DNA from: Roseicyclus mahoneyensis
GTDB lineage: Bacteria; Pseudomonadota; Alphaproteobacteria; Rhodobacterales; Rhodobacteraceae
NCBI RefSeq assembly: GCF_003148775.1
Contig: NZ_QGGW01000002.1
Coordinates: forward strand, 62,001 to 126,000
Reading direction: 5' to 3'
DNA: 64,000 bases
Shown here piece after piece: positions 46,850 to 56,381 of this stretch (the first letter of the stretch is position 1; each line of letters begins with the position of its first letter). The position numbers and the translations under genes are program-made. A model generated the notes under the pieces. It was not told where the DNA came from. It saw only the letters and a list, made by a program, of their open reading frames with translations, and ran no database searches.

Positions 46850-47638
46850 TCAGAGGTCGAATGTCGCGAAAACCGGCACGTGATCGCTGGGCTGGGTCCA
46901 GCCGCGCGCGTGGCGCAGGACGCGGCTGGAATGCGCGGCGTTCGAGATGTCAGGCGTAGCCCAGACATGGTCGAGCCTGCGGCCCTTGTCGGCGACATCC
47001 CAATCGCGCGCGCGGTAGGACCACCAACTGTACAGCAGCCCCTCGGGGATATCCTGCCGGGTGATGTCGACCCAGCCGCCCGCGTCTTGCATCTGCGCCA
47101 GATGATCGACCTCGATCGGCGTATGGCTGACGACCTTGAGAAGTGCCTTGTGCGACCAGACATCATCCTCGCGCGGGGCGATGTTGAGATCACCCACGAG
47201 GATGGATTTCGCGGGCCTATCTGTGCCGAACCAGTCCCGCATCTCGGTCAGGAAATCGAGCTTGTGGCCGAATTTCTCGTTCACAGTGCGGTCGGGTTCA
47301 TCGCCGCCTGCGGGAACGTAGAAATTGTGGATGGTCACCCCGTTCTCGAGCCGGGCAGCGACGTGGCGGGCATCGCCCTTGGCGCACATGTCGCGATGGC
47401 CGACATCCTCAAGCGGCAGGCGCGACAGGATCGCCACACCGTTGTAGCCTTTTTGGCCTCGCGCCACGACGTGGCCGTAGCCAGCGGCGGCGAACACATC
47501 GAGGGGCATCTTGTCGACCGGCGACTTGCATTCCTGCAGGCACAGCACATCGGGCGCCTCATCGTGCAACAGCTGCGCCACCAGATCGACGCGCAGCCGG
47601 ACAGAATTGATGTTCCAGGTGGCGATGGTGAAGGGCAT
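46850..47638 (-). CDS. xthA: Exodeoxyribonuclease III
   Basis: The 262-residue endonuclease/exonuclease/phosphatase-fold enzyme begins MPFTIATWNINSVRLRVDL. It has LCLQECK (metal glutamate), YNGVAILSR, VGDLNIAPREDDVW and SDHVPVFATFDL. It cuts abasic sites in base-excision repair. The start at 47638 is the family N-terminus; the upstream extension to 47704 is not. Confidence 0.94.
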   Translation of the reverse strand: MPFTIATWNINSVRLRVDLVAQLLHDEAPDVLCLQECKSPVDKMPLDVFAAAGYGHVVARGQKGYNGVAILSRLPLEDVGHRDMCAKGDARHVAARLENGVTIHNFYVPAGGDEPDRTVNEKFGHKLDFLTEMRDWFGTDRPAKSILVGDLNIAPREDDVWSHKALLKVVSHTPIEVDHLAQMQDAGGWVDITRQDIPEGLLYSWWSYRARDWDVADKGRRLDHVWATPDISNAAHSSRVLRHARGWTQPSDHVPVFATFDL

Positions 47639-47719
47639 GTAAGGCAGTCCTTTATTGGCGCTGTAGGGACATTTGGCGGCCCAATCGACCGCCACATGCC
47701 ACAAGGACTGCGGTGCCGA

Positions 47720-48043
47720 TCAGTCGAACAGCTCGTAGCTGGCCAGTTCGCAGATGTCGACCGTATCGCTCAGCTCCGTGTTGTCGGCGAAGATGAACAG
47801 CAGGTCATAGGCACATTCGGTCTGGCCATCAGCGATCGTGACCATGGCGCTTTCGCCGGGAACCAGCACATCGGCGCCCAGCAGGTCTTCACCCCATTCA
47901 GGGGCCGTGACGGGACCGGTGTAGAACTCCACCAGAACCGCGGAACTGGAGTTAATCAGCGTGTATTGAATGTCCTGTGCAACGGCGGCGGTCGCACAAG
48001 ACACGGAAAGCCCAAGACACAGCATGGACAGGCGGAAATGCAT
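47720..48043 (-). CDS. Small secreted protein of unknown function
   Basis: The 107-residue protein has a Sec signal peptide (MHFRLSMLCLGLSVSCATAA, cleavage likely after AVAQ). The mature domain of about 84 residues carries two cysteines (ECAYD, DICEL) that could pair. The motif IQYTLINSSSAVLVEFYTGP suggests a beta-rich fold. No family recognised. Confidence 0.65.
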   Translation of the reverse strand: MHFRLSMLCLGLSVSCATAAVAQDIQYTLINSSSAVLVEFYTGPVTAPEWGEDLLGADVLVPGESAMVTIADGQTECAYDLLFIFADNTELSDTVDICELASYELFD

Positions 48044-48179
48044 TCGGGAAACTCCGGGGTCAAGAAATACCGCAGGGCGCCAAGACCCATTGTGGCACCC
48101 CGAACAAAGCTATCAGGCCCACATCACGGCGGCAACGGTCTCTGCATTTTGCCCGGTGCGTGTAGGATCGGGCCGGAAG

Positions 48180-48209
48180 AAAAAAGGCCCGGTCCAATAA
48201 GGCCGGGCC
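48180..48209 (-). terminator. Rho-independent terminator downstream of the OmpR-type regulator
   Basis: The stem GGCCCGG / CCGGGCC with a 10-base loop is followed by six T's on the minus strand. It lies about 87 bases past the response-regulator stop at 48296, leaving a rather long 3' UTR that contains an FNR-type box. Confidence 0.8.
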
Positions 48210-48263
48210 AAGTCCAACAGGGAGGTTGCAGGATCAAGATGCGCTACAACTTTGGGTTGCGCC

Positions 48264-48277
48264 TTGATCTGAATCAA
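48264..48277. promoter_or_regulatory. FNR/FnrL-type box TTGATCTGAATCAA
   Basis: A perfect TTGAT-N4-ATCAA palindrome lies between the response-regulator stop and its terminator. On the minus strand a weak -10-like CATCTT sits 22 bases after the box, the spacing of a class II FNR promoter. Such a promoter would give a short RNA ending at 48180. The site is far from the start of any gene. Confidence 0.5.
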
Positions 48278-48295
48278 TACCCTCAGGGCGAGCTG

Positions 48296-48982
48296 TCACG
48301 CCACCAGCCGATAGCCGCCGCTTTCGGTGACAAGCAGGCGCGCATTCGAGGGATCGGGCTCGATCTTCTGGCGCAGGCGATAGATGTGGGTTTCCAGCGT
48401 ATGCGTCGTCACGCCGGCGTTGTAGCCCCAAACCTCATGCAGCAGCACGTCGCGGGCGACCACGCCATCTTGCGCACGATAGAGAAACTTGAGGATGTTG
48501 GTCTCTTTCTCGGTGAGGCGGATCTTCTTGTCATCCTCGGTCAGGAGCATCTTCATCGACGGCTTGAAAGTATAGGGCCCCAGCTGGAACACCGCATCCT
48601 CGCTTTGCTCATGCGTGCGCAGCTGCGCCCGGACCCGCGCCAGCAAAACGGGAAAGCGGAACGGCTTGGTGACGTAATCATTGGCACCCGCGTCGAGGCC
48701 GAGGATGGTGTCGGCATCGCTGTCATGGCCCGTCAGCATCAGGATCGGGCATTTCACGCCTTGCTTGCGCATCAGGCGGCACAGCTCGCGGCCATCAGTG
48801 TCGGGCAGGCCCACATCTAGAATCACAAGGTCATAGATCGCCTCGCGCGCGCGCTCCATGCCCTGCGCCCCCGTGGCGGCTTCGAAGACGTCGAAATCCT
48901 CGGTCATGACCAGCTGTTCGCTCAGCGCCTCGCGAAGATCGTCGTCGTCGTCCACCAGCAAGATTTTCTTCAGCGTCGCCAT
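48296..48982 (-). CDS. OmpR/PhoB-type response regulator
   Basis: The 228-residue protein has a receiver domain (ILLVDDDDDLREALSEQL, phospho-acceptor in LVILDVGLPDTDG, lysine in NDYVTKPFRFP) and a C-terminal winged helix (RLTEKETNILKFLYRA, TTHTLETHIYRLRQKIE, LLVTESGGYRL). No kinase gene is adjacent. It resembles the essential CenR-type regulators of alphaproteobacteria, but I cannot confirm orthology. The start at 48982 follows AAGGAG; the open frame reaches 49003. Confidence 0.88.
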   Translation of the reverse strand: MATLKKILLVDDDDDLREALSEQLVMTEDFDVFEAATGAQGMERAREAIYDLVILDVGLPDTDGRELCRLMRKQGVKCPILMLTGHDSDADTILGLDAGANDYVTKPFRFPVLLARVRAQLRTHEQSEDAVFQLGPYTFKPSMKMLLTEDDKKIRLTEKETNILKFLYRAQDGVVARDVLLHEVWGYNAGVTTHTLETHIYRLRQKIEPDPSNARLLVTESGGYRLVA

Positions 48983-49123
48983 GTCCGTGGCTCCTTGTGT
49001 CACATGACGTGCACATTGCCGCAGCCGCCGTGTTTGACAACGTCTTGAAAGACAATCTCACGCCGACGTGTCGCGGCGCGAGGGAATGTTTCAAATCCTG
49101 TCCGCGGGCAGTAGACAGAGCAC

Positions 49124-50215
49124 ATGAGCCTTTTGCCCACCCAGTCAGAGCTTGTGGCGCGCGCGCGGTCCGATCTGCGCGTCGGCCTGCCCGTGGTGAT
49201 CGGTGCGGGCGCGCAAGGGATCGTCGCGCTGGCTGCCGAGACGCTGACGCAGGGTCGGCTTGACGCGCTGCGCGCCCTGCCCGGCCGGGCACAGGTGGCG
49301 ATAACCTTGCGTCGCGCCGAAACGCTCAAGGCGCGCGCCTATGACGGCGATCTGGCGCGCGTTGTCCTGCCGGGCGATGTCGATGCCCCTTGGGTGCGCG
49401 CGCTGGCCGATCCGGCGCTCGATCTGGCCGCCCCGATGAAGGGCCCGCTGGTCACCGCGCGCGACGGTGAGGCGGGACTACACCGGCTGACGCTGTTGCT
49501 GGCGAAATCGGCGCAACTGCTGCCCGCGATGGTGACCATGGAAACCGACCACCCCGAAGCCTTGGCGGTCGAGATGATGGCCACCCGTCTCGCGCCCGGG
49601 GCGGCGGCGGCCGATCTGGCGCTGCATCACCCGCTATTGCCGGTCGCTGCAGCCCGCCTGCCGATGGAAGCCTCGGATCATGGCCGGTTGCATATCTTTC
49701 GCCCCGACAATGGCGGCATCGAGCATTACGCGATCGAGATCGGCCGCCCCGACCGTGACGCGCCGGTTCTGGCTCGGCTGCATTCGGCATGTTTCACCGG
49801 CGACGTTCTGGGCAGCCTGAAATGCGACTGCGGCCCGCAACTGCGCACCGCTTTGGCCGAGATGGGGCGCGCGGGCGCGGGCGTGTTGTTCTACCTCAAT
49901 CAGGAGGGGCGCGGCATTGGTCTTGCCAACAAGATGCGCGCCTATTCGCTGCAAGATCAGGGCTTCGACACGGTCGAAGCGAACCACAGGCTCGGCTTCG
50001 AGGATGACGAGCGCGATTTCCGCATCGGCGCGGACCTGTTGCGGCGCATGGGATTCGGCGCGGTGCGGCTGATGACCAACAACCCCCGCAAGGTCGAGAT
50101 GATGCAGGCCGAGGGGATCGCTGTGACCGAACGTGTGCCGCTGATCACCGGCACCAACCGCCACAATGCGCATTACCTCGACGTGAAGCGCGCGAAATCG
50201 GGGCATCTGCTATGA
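49124..50215 (+). CDS. ribA: GTP cyclohydrolase II
   Basis: The 363-residue protein carries the GTP cyclohydrolase II domain in its C-terminal half: zinc cysteines 223, 234 and 236 in CFTGDVLGSLKCDC, YLNQEGRGIGLANKMRAY and LMTNNPRKVEMM. The N-terminal ~150 residues form an extra domain without DHBP-synthase motifs, as in other Rhodobacterales RibA. It opens the GTP ring in the first committed step of riboflavin synthesis. The next gene overlaps by 4 bases. Confidence 0.93.
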   Translation: MSLLPTQSELVARARSDLRVGLPVVIGAGAQGIVALAAETLTQGRLDALRALPGRAQVAITLRRAETLKARAYDGDLARVVLPGDVDAPWVRALADPALDLAAPMKGPLVTARDGEAGLHRLTLLLAKSAQLLPAMVTMETDHPEALAVEMMATRLAPGAAAADLALHHPLLPVAAARLPMEASDHGRLHIFRPDNGGIEHYAIEIGRPDRDAPVLARLHSACFTGDVLGSLKCDCGPQLRTALAEMGRAGAGVLFYLNQEGRGIGLANKMRAYSLQDQGFDTVEANHRLGFEDDERDFRIGADLLRRMGFGAVRLMTNNPRKVEMMQAEGIAVTERVPLITGTNRHNAHYLDVKRAKSGHLL

Positions 50216-50730
50216 AGGCCACGGATATGGTCGTGACACCCGCCGGCCTGCGGTTTCGCGGGCGGCTCTTCCCCTGCACATTGGGGCGGGGCGGCGTGAT
50301 GGCGGCCAAGGCCAAGCGCGAGGGTGATGGCGGCACGCCTGCGGGCACGCATCGCATCGTGGGCTGCCTTTACCGCCCCGACCGCTTGGCCCGCCCCTGC
50401 AACTGGGCCGTGCCGATCCGTCCCGGCGACCTGTGGTGCGACGATCCCAAGCACGAGGATTATAACCTGATGGTCCGCGCGCCCTTGGCCGCGAACCACG
50501 AGACGCTGCGCCGGGCCGATCCGCTCTATGACATCGTGCTGATCACCGACTGGAACTGGCCGCGCGCCGAACACGGGCGCGGCTCTGGCATCTTTGTCCA
50601 TGCATGGCGACGGCCCGGCTATCCCACGGCGGGCTGCGTGGCGCTGGCCCCTCGGGATCTGCGTTGGATCGTGGCGCGCATCGGGTTCCAGACACGGCTG
50701 GTGATCCCCGAAACCTTGGCGCTTCGGTAG
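50212..50730 (+). CDS. L,D-transpeptidase (YkuD-fold) family protein
   Basis: The 172-residue protein contains the YkuD catalytic pattern HxX...S/TxGC in IFVHAWRRPGYPTAGCVAL. The N-terminus LRFRGRLFPCTLGRGGV and GDGGTPAGTHRIV are also typical. No signal peptide is visible, so export and a role in peptidoglycan cross-linking are uncertain. It is translationally coupled to ribA through ATGA. Confidence 0.85.
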   Translation: MKATDMVVTPAGLRFRGRLFPCTLGRGGVMAAKAKREGDGGTPAGTHRIVGCLYRPDRLARPCNWAVPIRPGDLWCDDPKHEDYNLMVRAPLAANHETLRRADPLYDIVLITDWNWPRAEHGRGSGIFVHAWRRPGYPTAGCVALAPRDLRWIVARIGFQTRLVIPETLALR

Positions 50731-50751
50731 GGCGCCGACTTAAGGCGCAGC

Positions 50752-51411
50752 TCAGACCAATTCGTAAGCGCGTGTCCCGAAGATCGCCGACCCCACGCGC
50801 ACATGCGTCGCACCCATGGCGATCGCGATCTCGAAATCCGCCGACATGCCCATCGACAGACCGGTCAGCCCGTTGCGTTCGGCCATCTGGGCGAGCATCG
50901 TGAAATGCGCGGCAGGGTCCTCATCGACCGGGGGAATGCACATAAGGCCCGCAAGCGGCAGGCCCAGCTGCCGCACCTCGGCCACGAAAGCGTCCGTCTC
51001 CTCAGGCAAGATGCCTGCCTTTTGCGCCTCGGCCCCGGTGTTGACCTGAATGAAGACTTCGGGGCTTTGCCCCCGCTCATCGGACAGCCGCGCCAACGTG
51101 GTGGCAAGCTTGGGACGGTCCAGCGTCTGGATCACATCGAACATCTCGACGGCCTGACGCGCCTTGTTGGTCTGCAAGGGGCCGATCAGGTGCAGCGTGA
51201 TGCCCGCATAGCGCTCCTGAAACGTGGGCCAGCGCCCGGCGGCTTCCTGCACGCGGTTCTCACCAAACATGCGCTGTCCCGCCTCCAGCACGGCCTCGAC
51301 CCGCTCCGGCGGCTGGACCTTGGAGACGGCGATCAGCTCCACCGAGCCGGGTGCGCGGTCGGCGGCAAGAGTGGCCGCGTCAACGCGGGTGATGATGTCA
51401 GACAATCCCAT
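50752..51411 (-). CDS. YggS/PLPBP family pyridoxal-phosphate homeostasis protein
   Basis: The 219-residue protein has the PLP lysine (about 31) in ELIAVSKVQP, then FGENRVQE, HLIGPLQTNKARQA, IQVNTGAEAQKAG and GLSMGMSADFEIAIAMGATH. It buffers cytosolic PLP and has no known enzymatic reaction. It converges on the L,D-transpeptidase gene. Confidence 0.95.
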   Translation of the reverse strand: MGLSDIITRVDAATLAADRAPGSVELIAVSKVQPPERVEAVLEAGQRMFGENRVQEAAGRWPTFQERYAGITLHLIGPLQTNKARQAVEMFDVIQTLDRPKLATTLARLSDERGQSPEVFIQVNTGAEAQKAGILPEETDAFVAEVRQLGLPLAGLMCIPPVDEDPAAHFTMLAQMAERNGLTGLSMGMSADFEIAIAMGATHVRVGSAIFGTRAYELV

Positions 51412-51633
51412 GGAATGAACTTAGGCCAAAAGAACACGGCAGGCGCAAGGCCCGCTTTCTTCCGATCCGACGATCCGGGGGCGCCGGACGGTGCATCCGC
51501 AGGATCTGAATTGGGCGCAGGTGCGACCACGCACCCCCGGCAAGGATACCGCGATTGTTCAGAGGGTCGAAAACCCCGCGTCGCGCGTCGCTTTCTGGAC
51601 CTGCCCGTGACCCGCAAAACCCTATGCTTGGGC

Positions 51634-53049
51634 ATGTTCCTCAGCGTCTTCGACATCTTCAAGATCGGCATAGGCCCGTCCTCCTCCCACACCATGGGGC
51701 CGATGACGGCGTCGGCGCGGTTTCTGGCGGACCTGCGGTCGGGCCGCGACAGGGAGCCCGGCGCGGATGAGGTCGCGGCGCTGGCCTGCACGCTGCACGG
51801 CTCGCTCGCCTTCACCGGCAAAGGGCACGCAACCGACCGGGCGGTGATCCTCGGCCTTTCGGGGCATGAGCCCGCGACGCTCGATCCCGACCGGGCGGAG
51901 GCGCTGGAGGCGGAGGTGCGATCACGCGGGTTCGTCACGCCGCCCGGCCTGCCACCGCTCCGCTTTGCCCCGGACCGCGATCTCGTCTTTGACTATGGTC
52001 CGCCCTTGCCGGGGCATGCCAACGGGATGGTCGTGCGGGCGTTCGACGGGGCCGGAAACCTTTACATGGAGGAAACGTACTACTCCATTGGCGGCGGCTT
52101 TATCTTGACCGCAAGGGAACTGGCGGCGGAGGCGCAGGGCGGGGCGGAAGCGTTTCACGAGGAAAAGGCGGCAGCGGGCTATCCCTATCCCTTCGGATCG
52201 GCGGCCGAGATGCTGGAGATGGGCCGCACCGCGGGCAAGACCATCGCTGAAATGAAATGGGCCAACGAAACCGCGCGCCAACCCGCGCGGGAGGTTCAGG
52301 CGCGGCTCGATACCGTGTGGCAGGCGATGGACGATTGCATCGACCGGGGCCTGCGGATGGAAGGGGAGTTGCCGGGCGGGCTGCGGGTCAAGCGCCGCGC
52401 GCGGGCGATCCATCAGCAGCTTCTGGCCGAGCGGGGGTCGAACCTGGCCCAGCCGCATACCGTCAACGATTGGCTCAGCGTCTACGCGATGGCGGTGAAC
52501 GAGGAGAACGCGGCAGGCGGCAGGGTCGTCACCTCGCCCACCAATGGCGCGGCGGGTGTGGTGCCGTCTGTGCTGCGCTATTACCGCGACCATTGCATCG
52601 GCGCGACGGAGGAAGGGCGGCGGCGGTTCCTGATGGCGGCCTCGGCCATCGGCGGGCTGATCAAGCATAACGCAAGCATCTCGGGCGCCGAGGTGGGGTG
52701 TCAGGGCGAAGTGGGGTCAGCGGCGGCGATGGCGGCGGCGGGGCTGTGCGCGGCGCTGGGCGGGACCAACGAGCAGGTGGAGAACGCGGCCGAGATCGCG
52801 CTGGAGCATCATCTGGGCATGACCTGCGACCCGGTGGGCGGCCTGGTGCAGGTGCCCTGCATCGAGCGCAACGGTCTGGGCGCGATCAAGGCAGTGTCGG
52901 CGGCGTCACTGGCGCTGCGCGGCGACGGCACGCATTTCATGCCGCTCGACAACTGCATCGAAGCGATGCGGCAGACCGGCCTCGACATGTCGACGAAGTA
53001 CAAGGAAACGAGCCTCGGCGGGCTGGCGGTCAACCTGCCGGAGTGCTGA
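51634..53049 (+). CDS. sdaA: L-serine ammonia-lyase (iron-sulfur type)
   Basis: The 471-residue single-chain enzyme deaminates serine to pyruvate. It starts [20 protein letters not shown] with the family SSSHTMGPM motif and has [17 protein letters not shown] and [18 protein letters not shown]. The 4Fe-4S cysteines lie in [13 protein letters not shown] and VPCIERN. I chose the ATG at 51634; the longer open frame is antisense to yggS. Confidence 0.95.
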   Translation: MFLSVFDIFKIGIGPSSSHTMGPMTASARFLADLRSGRDREPGADEVAALACTLHGSLAFTGKGHATDRAVILGLSGHEPATLDPDRAEALEAEVRSRGFVTPPGLPPLRFAPDRDLVFDYGPPLPGHANGMVVRAFDGAGNLYMEETYYSIGGGFILTARELAAEAQGGAEAFHEEKAAAGYPYPFGSAAEMLEMGRTAGKTIAEMKWANETARQPAREVQARLDTVWQAMDDCIDRGLRMEGELPGGLRVKRRARAIHQQLLAERGSNLAQPHTVNDWLSVYAMAVNEENAAGGRVVTSPTNGAAGVVPSVLRYYRDHCIGATEEGRRRFLMAASAIGGLIKHNASISGAEVGCQGEVGSAAAMAAAGLCAALGGTNEQVENAAEIALEHHLGMTCDPVGGLVQVPCIERNGLGAIKAVSAASLALRGDGTHFMPLDNCIEAMRQTGLDMSTKYKETSLGGLAVNLPEC

Positions 53050-53369
53050 TACGGGGGCTGCTCAAGGTTGCAGGTATTGAAGATATTGTTTTGGTTTGAA
53101 AACTCATTGAGCATTAGGGTTTGGAAAAGCCTTGGGGGCGAGGTGCCGTCCTTGGCTGCAGCGTTGCGGTATAGAGGGGCGAAGGGCGGACAGGCGCAGT
53201 GGCTGCGTCGCGGTGTGGTTGAGGCGACAAACTGAGATGCGTCACGCCAAGACGACGCCCAGATCAAGACCTGTGAACGGTGTGAGGGCAAACATGTGGC
53301 GTCACACTTGTGGTCCCTGTCGGACAGGGGGTCCTGTCGCCCCTCGGCCTTGACGACGAAATCGCGGTT

Positions 53370-53660
53370 GTGGAACCGGATCGGGCGGTTTGCCCCACCG
53401 AGGGCAGGATCGCCTGGCCCGTGCTGCCGTTGTGCCCGGTCAGCGCCGTGCGGTCGTCTTGGTTGCCGAGGATGAGATGAACCGGGACGGGCAGGCGCCG
53501 CAGTGCGACCCGGACGCAGGCATAGGCGTCCGCCCGGCCGATCCTCCAGCGCGCAGATCTGCGCTACCGCCCGGTCAGGCGCCACCGCGGTGTCGGCGCC
53601 GCCGGCCACAAGATGCAGATCGGTCAACTGGATGACGTTCACGGCCTCAGTCATGCGCAT
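53370..53660 (-). pseudogene. Remnant of a calcineurin-like phosphodiesterase
   Basis: The minus-strand start MRMTEAVNVIQLTDLHLVAG is a typical metallophosphoesterase N-terminus with the first metal Asp and His. The continuation RRLPVPVHLILGNQDDRTAL, carrying an altered GNHD motif (GNQD), lies in a different frame. The gene is therefore frameshifted and its C-terminal half is absent. Its ATG overlaps the end of the ABC ATPase remnant, so the two once formed an operon. Ends are approximate. Confidence 0.65.
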
Positions 53661-54080
53661 CGTCCTTAGGGTCCGGCAAAGTCATCAGGGCGCCGCGTCG
53701 CGGGGTGAGACCGACACTTTGCCCCGGGCGCACGGTCACGTCGTTGGCGAGGTCCACCATCAGCAGCGACAGGGTCGTGCCCGAGATCTCCAGCCTCAGC
53801 CGGTCGCCTCGGTGAAGGGCGCGTCCAGCAATACCACGCGCAGCACGGGCGGCGGTGGCAATGCCCTGAATCCGCAGGCCGCAGCTGACATTCCCGCCAC
53901 TCTCATGTTGGGAAACAGCGCGAAATGCTGGAACACCATGCCGATGTGGTGGCGCCCCGCCGCTGGCAAGGCCGTCGCGACATCGGCCGAGATGGCGGCC
54001 GTGTCAACCGACACAGACGGCACGGCGCTGTCGGCCGGGTTGAATATCAGGACCGCAGGCAGGCAGACTTGGGCGGCCAT
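53647..54080 (-). pseudogene. Remnant of an ABC transporter ATPase
   Basis: Two pieces survive in different frames. One is the Q-loop segment IGMVFQHFALFPNMRV, preceded by ATALPAAGRHH. The other is a TOBE-like C-terminus (DRLRLEISGTTLSLLMVDLA) ending at a TGA at 53647-53649. Walker A, the LSGGQ signature and Walker B are missing. This is a deleted, frameshifted PotA/MalK-like subunit. Confidence 0.7.
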
Positions 54081-54098
54081 CCGCGCGGCAGTCTCGCC

Positions 54099-54420
54099 CT
54101 AGCCGTCCGCAATGGTCATGATCAGCCCGTCCACCCGCCGCGCCGTCAGGCTGCGGATCGTGGCGGCCTCGGCGAAGACCGGAGCCGGGATCGAGGGGGC
54201 CATAACCCCGATGGCGTTGGACCGGCGCACCCGCAGGCTGCGCGCGACCGGATCGACGGAAAAATCAAGGCTGTCGGCCGCGCCGACCACGCGTCGCCGT
54301 ACTTCTTCACTGGCCGCCCCGCTGCGATTGAGCGCGCGGGAGGCAGTGGCCACCGAGGTCGCTGCCAACTCGGCCACCTATTGCAATGTCGCCTTGCGCC
54401 AAACGGTTGCTCTGTGTCGC
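54099..54420 (-). pseudogene. Remnant of a LacI family regulator
   Basis: The sequence VAELAATSVATASRALNRSG is the LacI helix-turn-helix, and RRSNAIGVMAPSIPAPVF opens the ligand domain. About 30 residues are then missing before SLTARRVDGLIMTIADG, which is followed by a stop; the rest of the ligand domain is gone. No clean start codon precedes the helix-turn-helix in frame. It is the upstream member of a decayed operon. Confidence 0.7.
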
Positions 54421-54492
54421 GTGGAGTCGTTTTCAACAACACCCTCTGCAGGTGACAGGAGCGTGACGGATCGCGGCAATTGCAGGGCGCAA

Positions 54493-55275
54493 TCACGGGT
54501 TCTGCAGGAGCTTCGCCGGGCACTTTCGTCTGACCAGGTCCATGAGCACGAGGTAGGAACTGAACTTGAACTGCTGCGGGTCCGCCAGCCTCAGGGTCAA
54601 CTCGCCACAGGTCAGCCGGGTGCTTTCCTCGATTTCGCCGTCATGGCAAACGGCCACGAAGTCCTTGGGCAATGCCAGATCGTAGATCACCAGCAGTTCC
54701 TGGTGGAACCCGCGCCGCGAGACATACTGCACCGCCATGTCGCCGACAGGCCGCAACCCGGTCATCAGCGCGGGGTCGATGCCCGCTTCCTCCCAGCTTT
54801 CCTGTGTTGCGGTCTGGCCGATGCTGTGACCCGAGGCGCGCCCGCCGGCCACCAGCGTGTCCCACCGGCCGGGGTTGGACGGCGCAAGCCCCGAGCGGCG
54901 GGAGATCCAGATCGACGGCCCGTCGGGATCGTCCTGATCGACCAGCCCGTTGATATGCACCTTCTGAGCCCAGAACCCGAGGATGCGCAGCGCGCTGCGA
55001 TCGAGGCGCGCAAGCTCTGCCCCGCGCGGGCCGTCGGTCACTGGCATCTGCTCGTGTCGCGGCGGCTCGATCCAGCCGTTGCAGAACAGGTCATCGCGGA
55101 TATCCTCGAGCCGCGCGCTGGGATCATCGCCTTCGAGCGACAGGCGCGCGCCATCCGCAAGCAGCCCGCGCCGCAGCAGGTGCTGTGCCACCGGCAGGGA
55201 GACAGCGCCCAAAGGGTCGGAGTGGCTGGGAAAATGCAGCGGGCGAAACGCGCGGGCGGCGGGGTCGGCGGTCAT
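54493..55275 (-). CDS. Nudix hydrolase of the thiamine-pyrophosphokinase-associated (DUF4743) type
   Basis: The 260-residue protein has an N-terminal DUF4743-like region and a Nudix box LVAGGRASGHSIGQ followed by ATQESWEEAGI. The catalytic EEAG is kept; the box's first Glu and Arg are replaced, as is usual in this family. Fungal and plant relatives hydrolyse damaged thiamine diphosphates. It is the last gene of the ABC operon, 26 bases after the ATPase. The start at 55275 is preferred over 55302. Confidence 0.75.
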   Translation of the reverse strand: MTADPAARAFRPLHFPSHSDPLGAVSLPVAQHLLRRGLLADGARLSLEGDDPSARLEDIRDDLFCNGWIEPPRHEQMPVTDGPRGAELARLDRSALRILGFWAQKVHINGLVDQDDPDGPSIWISRRSGLAPSNPGRWDTLVAGGRASGHSIGQTATQESWEEAGIDPALMTGLRPVGDMAVQYVSRRGFHQELLVIYDLALPKDFVAVCHDGEIEESTRLTCGELTLRLADPQQFKFSSYLVLMDLVRRKCPAKLLQNP

Positions 55276-55301
55276 CGGGTGGGCATCTCCGGGCGCTGGC
55301 A

Positions 55302-56381
55302 TCAGTCGCGGCGAAAGACGACGGCGGCCTCGGGCGGGAACAGGATCTCCACCTGCTCCCCCTCGGCCAGTCGGCGCGGCGACATCAGCGACAGGGTGGC
55401 ATCCGCCGCAGAGCCAAGTCCGAGCGTGACGCGCCAGTCCCGCCCCTCGAACAGGCAGCGACGGACGCGACCCTGCAGCCGGTTTTCACCCATCGCCCCC
55501 GGCGTCGGCTCCAGCCGGATGCTGCCGGGATGCAGCATCACCGTGACGGATGTGCCCGGCTGCGCCTCGCAGGCCAGTGCGCTGCGCGGCAGGGTCACGG
55601 GCTGGTCGGCGATGACCACGACGATCTCTGCGGGATCGGGTGACGGGATCAGGTGCCCCGCCATCCGCGTATCATACCCCGCAAGCGTGGCGATCCATGC
55701 CGAGCGCGGCCGCGCGAACAGATCTTGTGGCGCGCCCGACTGCTCGATCTCGCCCGCGCGCATCACCACCAGCAGGTCGGCAAAGGAACATGCCTCGAGC
55801 GGATCGTGGGTGACATAGAGCACCGTCTTGCCGACGCGGGCGAAGAGATCCGCAAACTCCATCCGCATGTCGAGGCGCAATTGCACGTCGAGGTTCGATA
55901 ACGGCTCGTCGAGCAACAGCACGTCCGGGTCGGTCGCCAGCGCCCGGGCGATGGCAACGCGCTGCTGCTGCCCGCCCGAGATCTGCGAGGGCAGCCGGTC
56001 GGCCAGCGCGGAAATCTGCATCTGGTCCAGCAACGCCGTGACCCGCGCGTCGCGTTCGGCCCGGGTCAGATGCCTGAGGCCATACCCCACAATCTGCGCC
56101 ACCCGCATGTGCGGCCAGAGCGCATAGTCCTGAAACACCATGTTCAGCCGCCGCTTGCGTGCCTCTACCGCCCAGCCCGGGCGCGAGATCTCGGTGCCGG
56201 CCAGCACGATCCGCCCGCCATCCGGCACATCGAGCCCAGCCACGAGCCGCAGGATCGTGGACTTGCCGCAGCCTGAGGGGCCGACAATACAGGCCACCTG
56301 CCCCTGCGGCACGTCGAGCGATACGGCGTTCAGCACAGTCTGGCCGTTGAAGTTGCGGGACAGCGCATCAAGCGTCAGCAT
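55302..56381 (-). CDS. ABC transporter ATP-binding protein (FbpC/PotA-like)
   Basis: The 359-residue protein has Walker A GPSGCGKSTILRLVAGL, Q-loop MVFQDYALWPHMRV, signature ISGGQQQRVAIARALA, Walker [13 protein letters not shown] and a C-terminal TOBE domain. It energises the neighbouring two-domain permease, overlapping its stop by 14 bases. Such subunits serve ferric iron, thiamine, polyamine or phosphonate importers. The adjacent Nudix gene makes a thiamine-like ligand worth testing. Confidence 0.92.
   Translation of the reverse strand: MLTLDALSRNFNGQTVLNAVSLDVPQGQVACIVGPSGCGKSTILRLVAGLDVPDGGRIVLAGTEISRPGWAVEARKRRLNMVFQDYALWPHMRVAQIVGYGLRHLTRAERDARVTALLDQMQISALADRLPSQISGGQQQRVAIARALATDPDVLLLDEPLSNLDVQLRLDMRMEFADLFARVGKTVLYVTHDPLEACSFADLLVVMRAGEIEQSGAPQDLFARPRSAWIATLAGYDTRMAGHLIPSPDPAEIVVVIADQPVTLPRSALACEAQPGTSVTVMLHPGSIRLEPTPGAMGENRLQGRVRRCLFEGRDWRVTLGLGSAADATLSLMSPRRLAEGEQVEILFPPEAAVVFRRD

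Noticed and set aside
46196-48820. An 874-codon plus-strand open frame
   Set aside because: It lies antisense to the CnoX-like gene, xthA, the secreted protein and the response regulator, all with clear motifs. Long antisense frames are expected at this G+C content.
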